From Castellaniella hirudinis (lineage in GTDB: Bacteria; Pseudomonadota; Gammaproteobacteria; Burkholderiales; Burkholderiaceae_B): a DNA stretch of 64,000 bases. The notes under the pieces were generated by a model. The model saw nothing but the letters and a program-made list of their open reading frames with translations. It was not told the origin of the DNA and did not search any database. The stretch is from assembly GCF_042651965.1 (NCBI RefSeq), contig NZ_JBHSDY010000010.1:310001-374000 (forward strand), written 5' to 3'. Positions 28,830-37,309 of this stretch are shown one piece after another (within the stretch, counting starts at the first letter, position 1; the number at the start of each line of letters is the position of its first letter). The translations under genes and the position numbers were made by a program.

Positions 28830-29747
28830 ATGACGAGCACCGAAACCTTCACCAAGACCCCGGGCTGGCTGGATTTCTACGACGGCCCCAGCCGTCCGCG
28901 CTTCCGCCTGCCGGCCGGGGCGGTGGACGCCCATTGCCACGTCTTCGGTCCCGGCGCGGTGTTTCCCTATGCGCCGGAGCGCAAGTACACGCCGTGCGAC
29001 GCGCCCAAGGAAGCCCTGTTCGCGTTGCGCGACCACCTGGGTTTCGATAAGAACGTGATCGTGCAGGCGACCTGCCACGGCACGGACAACCGCGCGCTGG
29101 TCGATGCGCTGCGCGCGTCCGGCGGCCGGGCGCGCGGCGTGGCGACGGTGTCGCGCGACGTGACGGACGCCGAGCTGCAGGCCATGCACGAGGCCGGTGT
29201 GCGCGGCACGCGCTTCAATTTCGTCAAGCGCCTGGCGGATTTCACGCCGCGCGAAGTCCTGTCCGACATCGCTGCGCGCATCGCCCCGCTGGGCTGGCAC
29301 GTGGTGATTTATTTCGAGGCGCAGGACCTGCCCGAACTGTATGATTTCTTCACCACGCTGCCGACCACGGTAGTGGTCGATCACATGGGCCGCCCCGACG
29401 TGACCCAGCCCGTGGACGGCCCGGAATTCGGCCTGTTCGTGAAGATGATGCAGGACCATCCGAACATCTGGAGCAAGGTCAGTTGCCCGGAACGCCTCAG
29501 CCAGTCCGGCCCGCCGGCCCTGAACGGCGAACAGCACGCCTATCGTGACGTCGCGCCCTTTGCGCGCCGCCTGGTGGAGACCTTCCCCGACCGCGTGCTG
29601 TGGGGCACCGACTGGCCGCACCCGAACCTCAAGAACCACATGCCCGACGACGGTCTGCTGGTGGACTATATTCCGCAGATCGCGCCGACGGCAGAACTGC
29701 AGCGCAAGCTGCTGGTGGACAATCCGAACCGCTTGTACTGGAGTTGA
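28830..29747 (+). CDS. ligI: 2-pyrone-4,6-dicarboxylate hydrolase, LigI/PmdD type
   Basis: 305 residues of the amidohydrolase superfamily. Conserved LigI features are VDAHCHVFGPG (His-x-His), QATCHGTDNRALVDAL, VVVDHMGRPD and the catalytic Asp in LWGTDWPHPN. It hydrolyses the lactone 2-pyrone-4,6-dicarboxylate to 4-oxalomesaconate. It sits three bases before the dioxygenase alpha gene in a tightly packed operon. Confidence 0.94.
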   Translation: MTSTETFTKTPGWLDFYDGPSRPRFRLPAGAVDAHCHVFGPGAVFPYAPERKYTPCDAPKEALFALRDHLGFDKNVIVQATCHGTDNRALVDALRASGGRARGVATVSRDVTDAELQAMHEAGVRGTRFNFVKRLADFTPREVLSDIAARIAPLGWHVVIYFEAQDLPELYDFFTTLPTTVVVDHMGRPDVTQPVDGPEFGLFVKMMQDHPNIWSKVSCPERLSQSGPPALNGEQHAYRDVAPFARRLVETFPDRVLWGTDWPHPNLKNHMPDDGLLVDYIPQIAPTAELQRKLLVDNPNRLYWS

Positions 29748-29750
29748 GCC

Positions 29751-30140
29751 ATGTCTCTGAACAAGCCCTATACCGACGTGCCCGGCACGACCATTTTCGA
29801 CGCGGATCAGTCCCGCAAAGGCTATCACCTGAATCAGTTCTGCATGTCGCTGATGAAGGCTGAGAACCGCGACCGGTTCCGCGCCGACGAACGCGCCTAC
29901 CTGGACGAATGGCCGATGACCGAGGACCAGAAGCAGGCCGTGCTGGCGCGCGACCTGAACCGCTGTCTGTCCTTGGGCGGCAACATCTATTTTCTGGCCA
30001 AGCTCGGCGCCACCGACGGACGATCCTTCCAGTTCATGGCCGCCAGCATGACCGGCATGAGCCAGGAAGAATACGCCGCGATGATGCTGGCCGGCGGCCG
30101 TGGCATCGAAGGCAACCGCCATACCGGAGAAAAGCAGTGA
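29751..30140 (+). CDS. ligA: Protocatechuate 4,5-dioxygenase alpha subunit (copy 2, pathway operon)
   Basis: 129 residues. LigA landmarks are VPGTTIFDADQSRKGYHLNQ, ERAYLDEWPMTEDQKQAV and GGNIYFLAKLGATDG, with a C-terminal tail (GGRGIEGNRHTG) found in the PmdA group. It forms the dioxygenase with the beta subunit, whose GTG start overlaps this gene's stop. It is only loosely similar to the alpha subunit at 15259-15618. Pathway context makes this the principal protocatechuate enzyme. Confidence 0.93.
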   Translation: MSLNKPYTDVPGTTIFDADQSRKGYHLNQFCMSLMKAENRDRFRADERAYLDEWPMTEDQKQAVLARDLNRCLSLGGNIYFLAKLGATDGRSFQFMAASMTGMSQEEYAAMMLAGGRGIEGNRHTGEKQ

Positions 30141-31012
30141 CCCAACAGACGCATGCCCGCATCAGCGCGAGTGTCTACACCTCGCACGTGCCCGCGATCG
30201 GCGCCGCCATCGACCTGGGCAAGACCGGCAACGAATACTGGTCGCCCCTGTTCAAGGGTTACGAGCCGTCCAAGCAGTGGATGAAGGACAATCGTCCCGA
30301 CGTCGTCTTCCTGGTCTACAACGACCACGCCACGGCCTTCAGCCTGGAGATGATCCCGACCTTCGCCATCGGCTGCGCGGCGGAATTCAAGCCGGCCGAC
30401 GAAGGCTGGGGCGCGCGTCCGGTGCCGACCGTGATCGGCCACCCGGAACTGGCCGCGCACATCGCCCAATCGGTGATCCAGCAGGATTTCGACCTGACCA
30501 TCGTCAACAAGATGGACGTGGACCACGGCCTGACGGTGCCCCTGTCGCTGATGTGCGGCCAGCCCGAAGCCTGGCCGTGCCCGATCATCCCCTTTGCCGT
30601 CAACGTGGTGCAGTATCCCGTGCCGTCCGGCCGCCGCTGCTTTGAACTGGGCCGCGCCATCCGCCGCGCCATCGAAAGCTACGACGAACCGCTGAACGTG
30701 CACATCTGGGGCACGGGCGGCATGAGCCACCAACTGCAGGGGCCGCGCGCCGGTCTCATCAACCGCGAATTCGACAACGCCTTCCTGGACCGGCTGATCG
30801 CCGATCCGGCCGGCCAGGCGGACGTGCCGCACATCGACTATGTGCGCGAGGCGGGTTCCGAGGGCATCGAGCTGGTCATGTGGCTGATCGCCCGGGGCGC
30901 CATGGCGGACGTGGCGGGCGGCCCGGCGCCGCGCGTCGCGCACCGCTTCTACCACGTCCCGGCTTCGAACACGGCCGTGGGCCACCTGATCCTGGAGGAA
31001 CAACAATCGTGA
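30137..31012 (+). CDS. ligB: Protocatechuate 4,5-dioxygenase beta subunit (copy 2, pathway operon)
   Basis: 291 residues from a GTG at 30137 that overlaps the alpha gene's stop. Class III extradiol fold: likely Fe(II) ligands are His in YTSHVPAIGAA, His in YNDHATAFS and Glu in AGSEGIELVMW; the catalytic His is in GTGGMSHQL. It cleaves protocatechuate to 4-carboxy-2-hydroxymuconate-6-semialdehyde, the substrate of the dehydrogenase encoded next. Confidence 0.94.
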   Translation: MTQQTHARISASVYTSHVPAIGAAIDLGKTGNEYWSPLFKGYEPSKQWMKDNRPDVVFLVYNDHATAFSLEMIPTFAIGCAAEFKPADEGWGARPVPTVIGHPELAAHIAQSVIQQDFDLTIVNKMDVDHGLTVPLSLMCGQPEAWPCPIIPFAVNVVQYPVPSGRRCFELGRAIRRAIESYDEPLNVHIWGTGGMSHQLQGPRAGLINREFDNAFLDRLIADPAGQADVPHIDYVREAGSEGIELVMWLIARGAMADVAGGPAPRVAHRFYHVPASNTAVGHLILEEQQS

Positions 31013-31983
31013 CCGACCGTACCCTGAAAGTCGCGCTGGCCGGCGCCGGCGCCTTTGGCATCAAGCACCTGGACGGCATCGCCCGCATCGACGGCGTGGA
31101 CGTCGTCGCGCTGGTCAGCCGCGACCAGGAAAAGACCCGCGCCGTGGCGCAAAAATACGGCATCGAACAGGCCGCCACCGATCTGGACGAAGTCCTGGCG
31201 CGTCCCGAGATCGACGCTGTGATCCTGTGCACGCCGACGCAGATGCATGCGGCCCAGGCCATGGCCTGCCTGCGCGCGGGCAAGCACGTCCAGGTCGAGA
31301 TCCCCATGGCGGATTCCCTGGCCGACGCCGAGGCCCTGGTGGCCCTGGCGCGCGAGACCGGCAAGACCGCCATGTGCGGCCACACGCGGCGCTTCAACCC
31401 CAGTCACCAGTACGTCCACCAGCGCGTCGAACGCGGCGAATTCCAGATCCAGCAGATGGACGTGCAGACGTATTTCTTCCGCCGCACCAACATGAATGCG
31501 CTGGGCGAGCCGCGGAGCTGGACCGATCACCTGCTGTGGCACCACGCGGCGCACACGGTGGACCTGTTCGCCTATCAGTGCGGCAGCCCCGTCGTGCGGG
31601 CCCACGCGGTGCAAGGCCCGATCCATCCGGAACTGGGCATCGCCATGGACATGTCGATCCAGTTGCAGGCGGCCAACGGCGCCATCTGCACGCTGTCGCT
31701 CAGCTTCAACAACGACGGTCCGCTGGGGACGTTCTTCCGCTACATCGGCGACACGGCGACCTACATCGCCCGCTACGACGATCTGTTCACCGGCCGCGAA
31801 GAGGCCATCGACGTCAGCCGGGTGGACGTGTCCATGAACGGCATCGAACTGCAGGACCGGGAGTTTTTCGCCGCCATCCGCGAAGGACGGGAGCCGAACG
31901 CCAGTGTGGCCCAGGTGCTGCCGTGCTACCGGGTGCTGCATGACCTCGAGCAGCAACTGTCCGGCCAGTCGGCCCGGGCGTGA
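31009..31983 (+). CDS. ligC: 4-carboxy-2-hydroxymuconate-6-semialdehyde dehydrogenase, LigC/PmdC type
   Basis: 324 residues from a GTG at 31009 that overlaps the beta-subunit stop; GGAGGAAC lies upstream. Gfo/Idh/MocA family: the N-terminal Rossmann motif is ALAGAGAFGIKHL, with EIPMAD at the usual EKP position and CGHTRRFNPSHQYVH in the substrate domain. It oxidises the semialdehyde (as its hemiacetal) to 2-pyrone-4,6-dicarboxylate with NAD(P). It is the last enzyme gene of the pathway operon; the transporter genes follow after 51 bp. Confidence 0.93.
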   Translation: MTDRTLKVALAGAGAFGIKHLDGIARIDGVDVVALVSRDQEKTRAVAQKYGIEQAATDLDEVLARPEIDAVILCTPTQMHAAQAMACLRAGKHVQVEIPMADSLADAEALVALARETGKTAMCGHTRRFNPSHQYVHQRVERGEFQIQQMDVQTYFFRRTNMNALGEPRSWTDHLLWHHAAHTVDLFAYQCGSPVVRAHAVQGPIHPELGIAMDMSIQLQAANGAICTLSLSFNNDGPLGTFFRYIGDTATYIARYDDLFTGREEAIDVSRVDVSMNGIELQDREFFAAIREGREPNASVAQVLPCYRVLHDLEQQLSGQSARA

Positions 31984-32034
31984 TTCATCCTTTCATTCTG
32001 ACATTCTGACTGATATACCAACAGGAGCGAGACC

Positions 32035-33210
32035 ATGAAACTCAGCAAAACCCTTGGGGTGACCGCCTTGGCCTTCGGCTTGGCAACGGCCTTCGGCGCA
32101 GCCCAGGCCGCAGACTTGAAGATCGGCGTCGTGATGCCGATGTCCGGGCCGTTCGCCGCCCACGGCAAGCAGATCAAGCACGGCATCGACCTGTTCCTGG
32201 CGGAACACGGCGACACGGTCGCCGGCCGCAAGGTCCAGATCATCATCAAGGACGACACCGGTATTGCGCCGGCGGTGGCCAAGCGCCAGGCGCAAGAGCT
32301 GCTGATCAAGGACAAGGTCGACATCCTGGCCGGCTTCACCCTGACGCCCAACGCCTTCTCCGTCGCGCCCCTGGCGACCGAAGCCAAGGTGCCGATGGTG
32401 GTGCTGAACGCGGCCACGTCTTCGATCACCGAAAAGTCCCCCAACATCGTCCGTGTGTCCATGACCCTGCCGCAGGTCACCGCGCCGATGGCGCAGTGGG
32501 CCTACAAGAACGGCACTCACGAGGTCTACACCCTGGTGTCCGACTACGGTCCCGGGCATGACGCCGAACAGCAGTTCCAGAAGTCCTTCACCGGCCTGGG
32601 GGGCAAGATCGTGGGCGAGGTCCGCACCCCCGTCAACACGCCGGACTACGCGCCGTTCCTGCAGCGCGTGAAGGACGCCAAGCCGGGCGCCGTGTTCCTG
32701 TTCGTGCCCAACGGCGAACAGGGCGTGGCGCTGGCCAAGGGCTACAAGGAGCGCGGCCTGGATCAGGCCGGGATCAAGGAACTGGCCACGGGCGACGTGA
32801 CCGACGAGGACGTGCTCGACGCCATGGGCGACGCGGCGATCGGCATGATCACGTCCTTCCACTATTCGGCCGCGCACGATTCGCCGGAAAACAAGGCGTT
32901 CGTGGCTGCCTACCACAAGGCCTTCCCCAAGGATCGTCCCAACTTCGTGGCGGTCGCCGGCTATGACGGCATGCACCTGATCTACCAGGCCCTGGAAAAG
33001 ACCAAGGGCGATGCCGGCGCCGACGCCTTCATGGGGGCCGTCAAGGGCATGAAGTGGACCAGCCCGCGCGGCCCGGTGGAAATCGACCCGGAAACGCGCG
33101 ACATCATCCAGAACGTCTACATCCGCAAGGTCGAGAAGGTGGACGGCGTGCTGCAGAACGTCGAGTTCGACAAGATCGAGGCCGTCAAGGACCCCGGCAA
33201 GCAGAAGTGA
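32035..33210 (+). CDS. ABC importer periplasmic binding protein, Liv type (paralogue 2)
   Basis: 391 residues with a signal peptide ending near AQAA (about 25). Type I periplasmic-binding fold, strongly similar to the protein at 20172-21341 throughout (shared SVAPLATEAKVPMVVLNAAT, NGEQGVA, MITSFHYS). It probably captures protocatechuate or a precursor benzoate for the permeases encoded downstream. Co-transcription with the pathway operon is likely. Substrate specificity cannot be read from sequence. Confidence 0.9.
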   Translation: MKLSKTLGVTALAFGLATAFGAAQAADLKIGVVMPMSGPFAAHGKQIKHGIDLFLAEHGDTVAGRKVQIIIKDDTGIAPAVAKRQAQELLIKDKVDILAGFTLTPNAFSVAPLATEAKVPMVVLNAATSSITEKSPNIVRVSMTLPQVTAPMAQWAYKNGTHEVYTLVSDYGPGHDAEQQFQKSFTGLGGKIVGEVRTPVNTPDYAPFLQRVKDAKPGAVFLFVPNGEQGVALAKGYKERGLDQAGIKELATGDVTDEDVLDAMGDAAIGMITSFHYSAAHDSPENKAFVAAYHKAFPKDRPNFVAVAGYDGMHLIYQALEKTKGDAGADAFMGAVKGMKWTSPRGPVEIDPETRDIIQNVYIRKVEKVDGVLQNVEFDKIEAVKDPGKQK

Positions 33211-33216
33211 TCGCCG

Positions 33217-33258
33217 GCCCGGGCGCCCGTCCGTGAGGACGGGGCCGGGCGCCCGGGC
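33217..33258 (+). terminator. Very strong intercistronic hairpin between binding-protein and permease genes
   Basis: GCCCGGGCGCCC (33217-33228) pairs perfectly with GGGCGCCCGGGC (33247-33258). An inner GTCC/GGAC stem has a GTGA loop. No T tract follows. Such hairpins commonly stabilise the upstream mRNA and set a higher level of binding protein than permease. Full termination is less likely, since the next genes have no other evident promoter. Confidence 0.6.
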
Positions 33259-33296
33259 GGTCCGGAACCGGATCCATCCCAGTCCTGGAATCAATC

Positions 33297-34151
33297 ATGA
33301 CTATTCTCTTTGACGGCATCGCCGCAGGCATGCTGCTGTTTCTGATCAGTGTCGGCCTGTCGGTGACACTGGGCCTGATGAACTTCGTCAACCTGGCCCA
33401 TGGCGCGTTCGCCATGCTGGGCGGCTACGCGTGCGTGGTGCTGCTCAACGGCTACGGTGTCCCGTTCCTGGCGACGCTGCCGGCGGCCATCATCGTGCCC
33501 GCCCTGGCCGGCATCGTGCTGGAGCGCACCTTGTATCGTCGCTTGTACGCGGCGTCCGACCTGGACCAGGTGCTGTTCTCCATCGGCCTGGTGTTCATGT
33601 CCGTGGCAGCCGCCCATTATTTCTTTGGTGCGCAGCAACAGCCGCTGCACCTGCCTGAATTCCTGTCCGGTCAGATCCATCTGCCCGGCGTGGACATCGG
33701 CGTCTATCGCCTGTTCCTGATCGTCGCCGGCCTGGCGGTGGCCCTGTTGCTGCAATGGTCGGTGATCCGCACGTCCTTCGGCGCACGCCTGCGGGCGGCC
33801 GTGGACAACCAGCGCGTCGCGCGCGGCATGGGCATCGACGTCAACCGCGTCTTCAGCCTGACCTTCGCCCTGGGTTCCGCCCTGGCGGGCCTGGGCGGGG
33901 CGCTGGGGGTCGAGATGCTGGGGCTGGACCCCGAGTTCCCCGTGAAGTACCTGGTGTACTTCCTCATCGTGGTGTCCGTGGGGGGCAGCGGCAACATTCT
34001 CGGTTCGCTGTACGCCGCCATCCTGCTGGGGGTGGCCGACGTGGCCGGCAAATACTATGTGCCGCAGATCGGCGCCTTCATCATCTACGCCGTCATGGTG
34101 GCGACGCTGATCTTCCGCCCCCATGGCCTGTTCGGCCGTCCTCATAAATAG
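33297..34151 (+). CDS. ABC importer permease, LivH type
   Basis: 284 residues, almost entirely hydrophobic, with about eight membrane helices. LivH landmarks are LMNFVNLAHGAFAMLGGY near the start and the cytoplasmic loop LRAAVDNQRVARGMGIDVNRVF. GSALAGLGGALG and VVSVGGSGNILGSLYAAILLG follow. It forms the transmembrane channel with the LivM-type protein encoded next. Operon position and family point to aromatic acid rather than amino acid uptake. Confidence 0.92.
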   Translation: MTILFDGIAAGMLLFLISVGLSVTLGLMNFVNLAHGAFAMLGGYACVVLLNGYGVPFLATLPAAIIVPALAGIVLERTLYRRLYAASDLDQVLFSIGLVFMSVAAAHYFFGAQQQPLHLPEFLSGQIHLPGVDIGVYRLFLIVAGLAVALLLQWSVIRTSFGARLRAAVDNQRVARGMGIDVNRVFSLTFALGSALAGLGGALGVEMLGLDPEFPVKYLVYFLIVVSVGGSGNILGSLYAAILLGVADVAGKYYVPQIGAFIIYAVMVATLIFRPHGLFGRPHK

Positions 34152-34159
34152 GCCCCGCC

Positions 34160-35209
34160 ATGACGACCTCCAATTCGATCGGGACGCCGTCCCATCCGCA
34201 GGCCGGCCCGACCGCGCTCGACCGCTATCGTCGCTCGGCCCGCTGGCAGCCGCTGGAATACCTGTTCTGGTGCCTGCCGATCCTGGCGTACTTCGCCTTT
34301 CCGGGCAATTACCTGCTGCTCAGCCAGATCGCCATCACCAGCCTGTTCGCGCTGTCGCTGGACCTGATCTTCGGCTACGCAGGGGTGATCTCCCTGGGCC
34401 ATGCCGCCTTCTTCGGCGTGGGCGCCTACACCGTGGGCCTGCTGGGTTCGAACGGCTACGGGGACCCGCTGCTGGGCCTGCTGCTGGCGGCCGTGGTCGC
34501 CGCCGTGCTGGGCTTTCTCAGCAGCTTCCTGCTGCTGCGCGGCAGCGACCTGTCGCGCCTGATGGTGACGCTGGGCGTGGCCCTGATGCTCTATGAACTG
34601 GCCAACAAATTCACCAGCATCACCGGCGGGGTGGACGGCATGCCGGGGGTCGAGGTCAAGCCGATCCTGGGCATGTTCGATTTCGACATGTTCGGCCGTG
34701 TCGGCTACATCTATTCGGTCATCGTGCTGTTCGTGATGTTCTGGTTTGCCCGCCGCCTGGTGCATTCGCCCTTCGGCCAGAGCCTGCGCGGCATCCGCAT
34801 GAACACGCTGCGCATGCCGGCGCTGGGCGTGCCCGTGAACCGCCGCCTGATCACGGTCTACACCATCGGCGCGGGCTATGCCGGCGTGGCGGGCGCCTTG
34901 CTGGCGCAGACGAACTCCTTCGTCTCGCTGGACGTGCTCAGCTTCCAGCGTTCGGCCGACCTGCTGCTGATCCTGATTCTGGGCGGGGCGGGGCATCTGT
35001 ACGGCGGCCTGCTGGGCGCCATCGTCTTCGTGATCGCCAATTACCTGCTGTCCGACATGAATCCCCAATACTGGCAGTTCTGGCTGGGCCTGATCCTGGT
35101 GCTGGTGGTGCTGTTCGCCCGGGGCGGCATCCTGGGGACGGCCCAGCAATGGATCGCATCTTCCCGCCAACGCGCCGCTGCGCGCGCCCGCACGGAGTCC
35201 CCTTCATGA
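34160..35209 (+). CDS. ABC importer permease, LivM type
   Basis: 349 residues. A polar N-terminal segment of about 35 residues precedes the membrane domain. LivM landmarks are LSLDLIFGYAGVISLGHAAFFGVGAYT, QSLRGIRMNTLRMPALGVPVNRRL and GGAGHLYGGLLGAIVF. The stop overlaps the next start (ATGA), showing translational coupling with the first ATPase gene. Confidence 0.92.
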   Translation: MTTSNSIGTPSHPQAGPTALDRYRRSARWQPLEYLFWCLPILAYFAFPGNYLLLSQIAITSLFALSLDLIFGYAGVISLGHAAFFGVGAYTVGLLGSNGYGDPLLGLLLAAVVAAVLGFLSSFLLLRGSDLSRLMVTLGVALMLYELANKFTSITGGVDGMPGVEVKPILGMFDFDMFGRVGYIYSVIVLFVMFWFARRLVHSPFGQSLRGIRMNTLRMPALGVPVNRRLITVYTIGAGYAGVAGALLAQTNSFVSLDVLSFQRSADLLLILILGGAGHLYGGLLGAIVFVIANYLLSDMNPQYWQFWLGLILVLVVLFARGGILGTAQQWIASSRQRAAARARTESPS

Positions 35210-35955
35210 GTCCCGTCCTGCAGACCCACGGCCTGGTGCGCCGTTTCGGCGGCTTCGTCGCCACCGACCACGTCGATCTGTCGATCGCGCCCGGCGCGCG
35301 CCATGCCCTGATCGGCCCCAACGGGGCCGGCAAGACCACGCTGATCAATCTCCTGACCGGCTATCTGGAACCCAGCGAAGGCCGTGTCGAGCTGATGGGC
35401 CGCGACGTGACGCGCATGCCGCAGCATGATCGCGCCCGCCAGGGGCTGGTGCGTACGTTCCAGATCAACCAGTTGTTCATGGACATGACGGTGCTCGAAT
35501 CCGTCGCGCTGGCCGTCAGCGAACGCAACGGGCTGGGCACGCACTGGTGGAAACCGCTGTCCGCCCACGGCGAAATCATCGACGAGGCGGCCGGGATCCT
35601 GGATCGCCTGAAGCTGCTGGCCGACGCGCACGAGACCACGCGCAATCTGGCCTATGGCCGCCAGCGCCTGATCGAGATCGCCCTGGCGCTGGCGCTGCAG
35701 CCCAAGGTCCTGCTGCTGGACGAACCGGCGGCCGGCGTGCCGACCGGCGAAAGCCAGGAGCTGTTCGAGACCATCGCCCAGTTGCCGCGCGACGTCACCA
35801 TTCTGCTGATCGAGCACGACATGAATCTGGTTTTCCGTTTTGCCGAACGCATCTCCGTCCTGGTGTCGGGCGCGCTGCTGATCGAGGACACCCCCGAGGT
35901 GATCGCGCACCACCCGCGCGTCAAGGAAGTCTACCTGGGAGAAGCCCATGTCTGA
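35206..35955 (+). CDS. ABC importer ATPase, LivG type
   Basis: 249 residues from the ATG at 35206. Walker A is GPNGAGKTT, the signature segment is LAYGRQRLIEIALAL (the LivG variant of LSGGQ) and Walker B with its glutamate is VLLLDEPAAGVP. The switch His is in LIEHDMNLVFRFA. It energises uptake together with the second ATPase, whose start overlaps this gene's end by 8 bases. Confidence 0.93.
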   Translation: MSPVLQTHGLVRRFGGFVATDHVDLSIAPGARHALIGPNGAGKTTLINLLTGYLEPSEGRVELMGRDVTRMPQHDRARQGLVRTFQINQLFMDMTVLESVALAVSERNGLGTHWWKPLSAHGEIIDEAAGILDRLKLLADAHETTRNLAYGRQRLIEIALALALQPKVLLLDEPAAGVPTGESQELFETIAQLPRDVTILLIEHDMNLVFRFAERISVLVSGALLIEDTPEVIAHHPRVKEVYLGEAHV

Positions 35956-37294
35956 ACTCTTGCGCCTGGAAAACGTCTGGGCGGGCTACGGCGACGCCGT
36001 CGTCCTGGAAGACTTGTCCCTGTCCCTGGCGGCCGGCGAGAGCCTGGCGCTGCTGGGGCGCAACGGCATGGGCAAGACGACGCTGCTGGCGACCCTGATG
36101 GGCGTCACCCGGATGCGGCGCGGCCGCATCGTCTTTCAGGGCGAGGACATCGCCCACGTGCCCAGCCACCGCCGCGCCCAGGCCGGCCTGGGCTGGGTGC
36201 CGCAGGAACGCGACATCTTCCGTTCCCTGACCGTCGAAGAAAACCTGACCGTAGTCGCCCGGCCGGGCGAGTGGACCCTGGAGCGGGTCTACGCCCTGTT
36301 CCCCCGGCTGGAGGAGCGCCGTTCGAACCTGGGCAGCCAGTTGTCGGGCGGTGAGCAGCAGATGCTGGCCATGGGGCGGGCGCTGATGCTCAACCCCAAG
36401 GTCCTGCTGCTGGACGAACCGCTGGAAGGCCTGGCGCCGCTGATCGCCCAGGAACTGCTGCACATCATCGACCGCATGGTCTCCGAAGGCCGCATGGCCG
36501 TCATCCTGGTGGAGCAGCACGCCCGCCAGATCCTGCCGATCACGCGCCAGGCCCTGGTGCTGGAACGCGGCCGGGTCGTCTATTCGGGCAGCAGCGCCGA
36601 ACTGCTGCGCGACGGCGATGCGCTGGACCGCTGGCTGGGCGCCGGCGCAACGGACGGCGGCGGCAAGAGCGGGGCGGGCGCCGAGGCCGCCGCACCCTCC
36701 GGGGCGCCGGCCGAGCGCATCCCCGCCATCGAGGCCATCCAGGAAGAGCACCGGGCGCTGGCGGCCATCCTCAACGGTCTGTCGAGCATCGTGCAGGACA
36801 TCGAGGACGGCAAGCTGGAACCGGACTACACCTTGCTGGCCAGCATGATCGAGTACATCGCCGAGATGCCCGACAAGCTGCACCATCCGAAGGAAGACCA
36901 GATCTTCGCCCTGTTGCGGACCAAGACGCAGGAACAGGACGAACACCTGGATCAGCTCGAGGCCCAGCACCGGGACACGAATCACGCCACCAGCCTGCTC
37001 GACCGCGCCCTGGTCAGCTACATGCAGGGCGGGGCGGCGAATTTCCCCGGCTTCAGGGACGCCGTGCGGACGTATATCGCCGACGAGTGGGTGCACCTGA
37101 ACACCGAGGAGCGCCACATCCTGCCGGCGGCGCGCCGCCTCTTCAGCGCGGACGAATGGGAGAAGATCAACGCCGACTTCGTGCGCAACGGCGACCCCTG
37201 GTCCGGGCCGGGCAACCGCTACGCCGATCTGTTCCGGCGCATCACCAGCCTGGCGCCGGCTCCCATCGGCGTGGGCGGGGGCGCGTCGCACTGA
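35948..37294 (+). CDS. ABC importer ATPase (LivF type) fused to a hemerythrin-like domain
   Basis: 448 residues, nearly twice the usual LivF length. Residues 1 to about 235 are a complete LivF ATPase: GRNGMGKTT, LSGGEQQMLAMGRAL, VLLLDEPLEGLAP and LVEQHARQIL. A Gly/Ala-rich linker (about 236-255) leads to a four-helix hemerythrin-type domain (about 258-435). Candidate di-iron ligands are His268 (EEHRAL), His312/His313 and Glu316 (HHPKED), His333 and His341, and His383 and Glu387 (HLNTEERH). The frame is continuous, with no sign of sequencing error at the joint. Hemerythrin domains bind O2 or sense redox and iron. Here one may tune uptake of an aromatic acid whose degradation needs O2; that role is inference. 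Confidence 0.9.
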   Translation: MSELLRLENVWAGYGDAVVLEDLSLSLAAGESLALLGRNGMGKTTLLATLMGVTRMRRGRIVFQGEDIAHVPSHRRAQAGLGWVPQERDIFRSLTVEENLTVVARPGEWTLERVYALFPRLEERRSNLGSQLSGGEQQMLAMGRALMLNPKVLLLDEPLEGLAPLIAQELLHIIDRMVSEGRMAVILVEQHARQILPITRQALVLERGRVVYSGSSAELLRDGDALDRWLGAGATDGGGKSGAGAEAAAPSGAPAERIPAIEAIQEEHRALAAILNGLSSIVQDIEDGKLEPDYTLLASMIEYIAEMPDKLHHPKEDQIFALLRTKTQEQDEHLDQLEAQHRDTNHATSLLDRALVSYMQGGAANFPGFRDAVRTYIADEWVHLNTEERHILPAARRLFSADEWEKINADFVRNGDPWSGPGNRYADLFRRITSLAPAPIGVGGGASH

Positions 37295-37309
37295 GCGGCA
37301 GGGGCGGAA

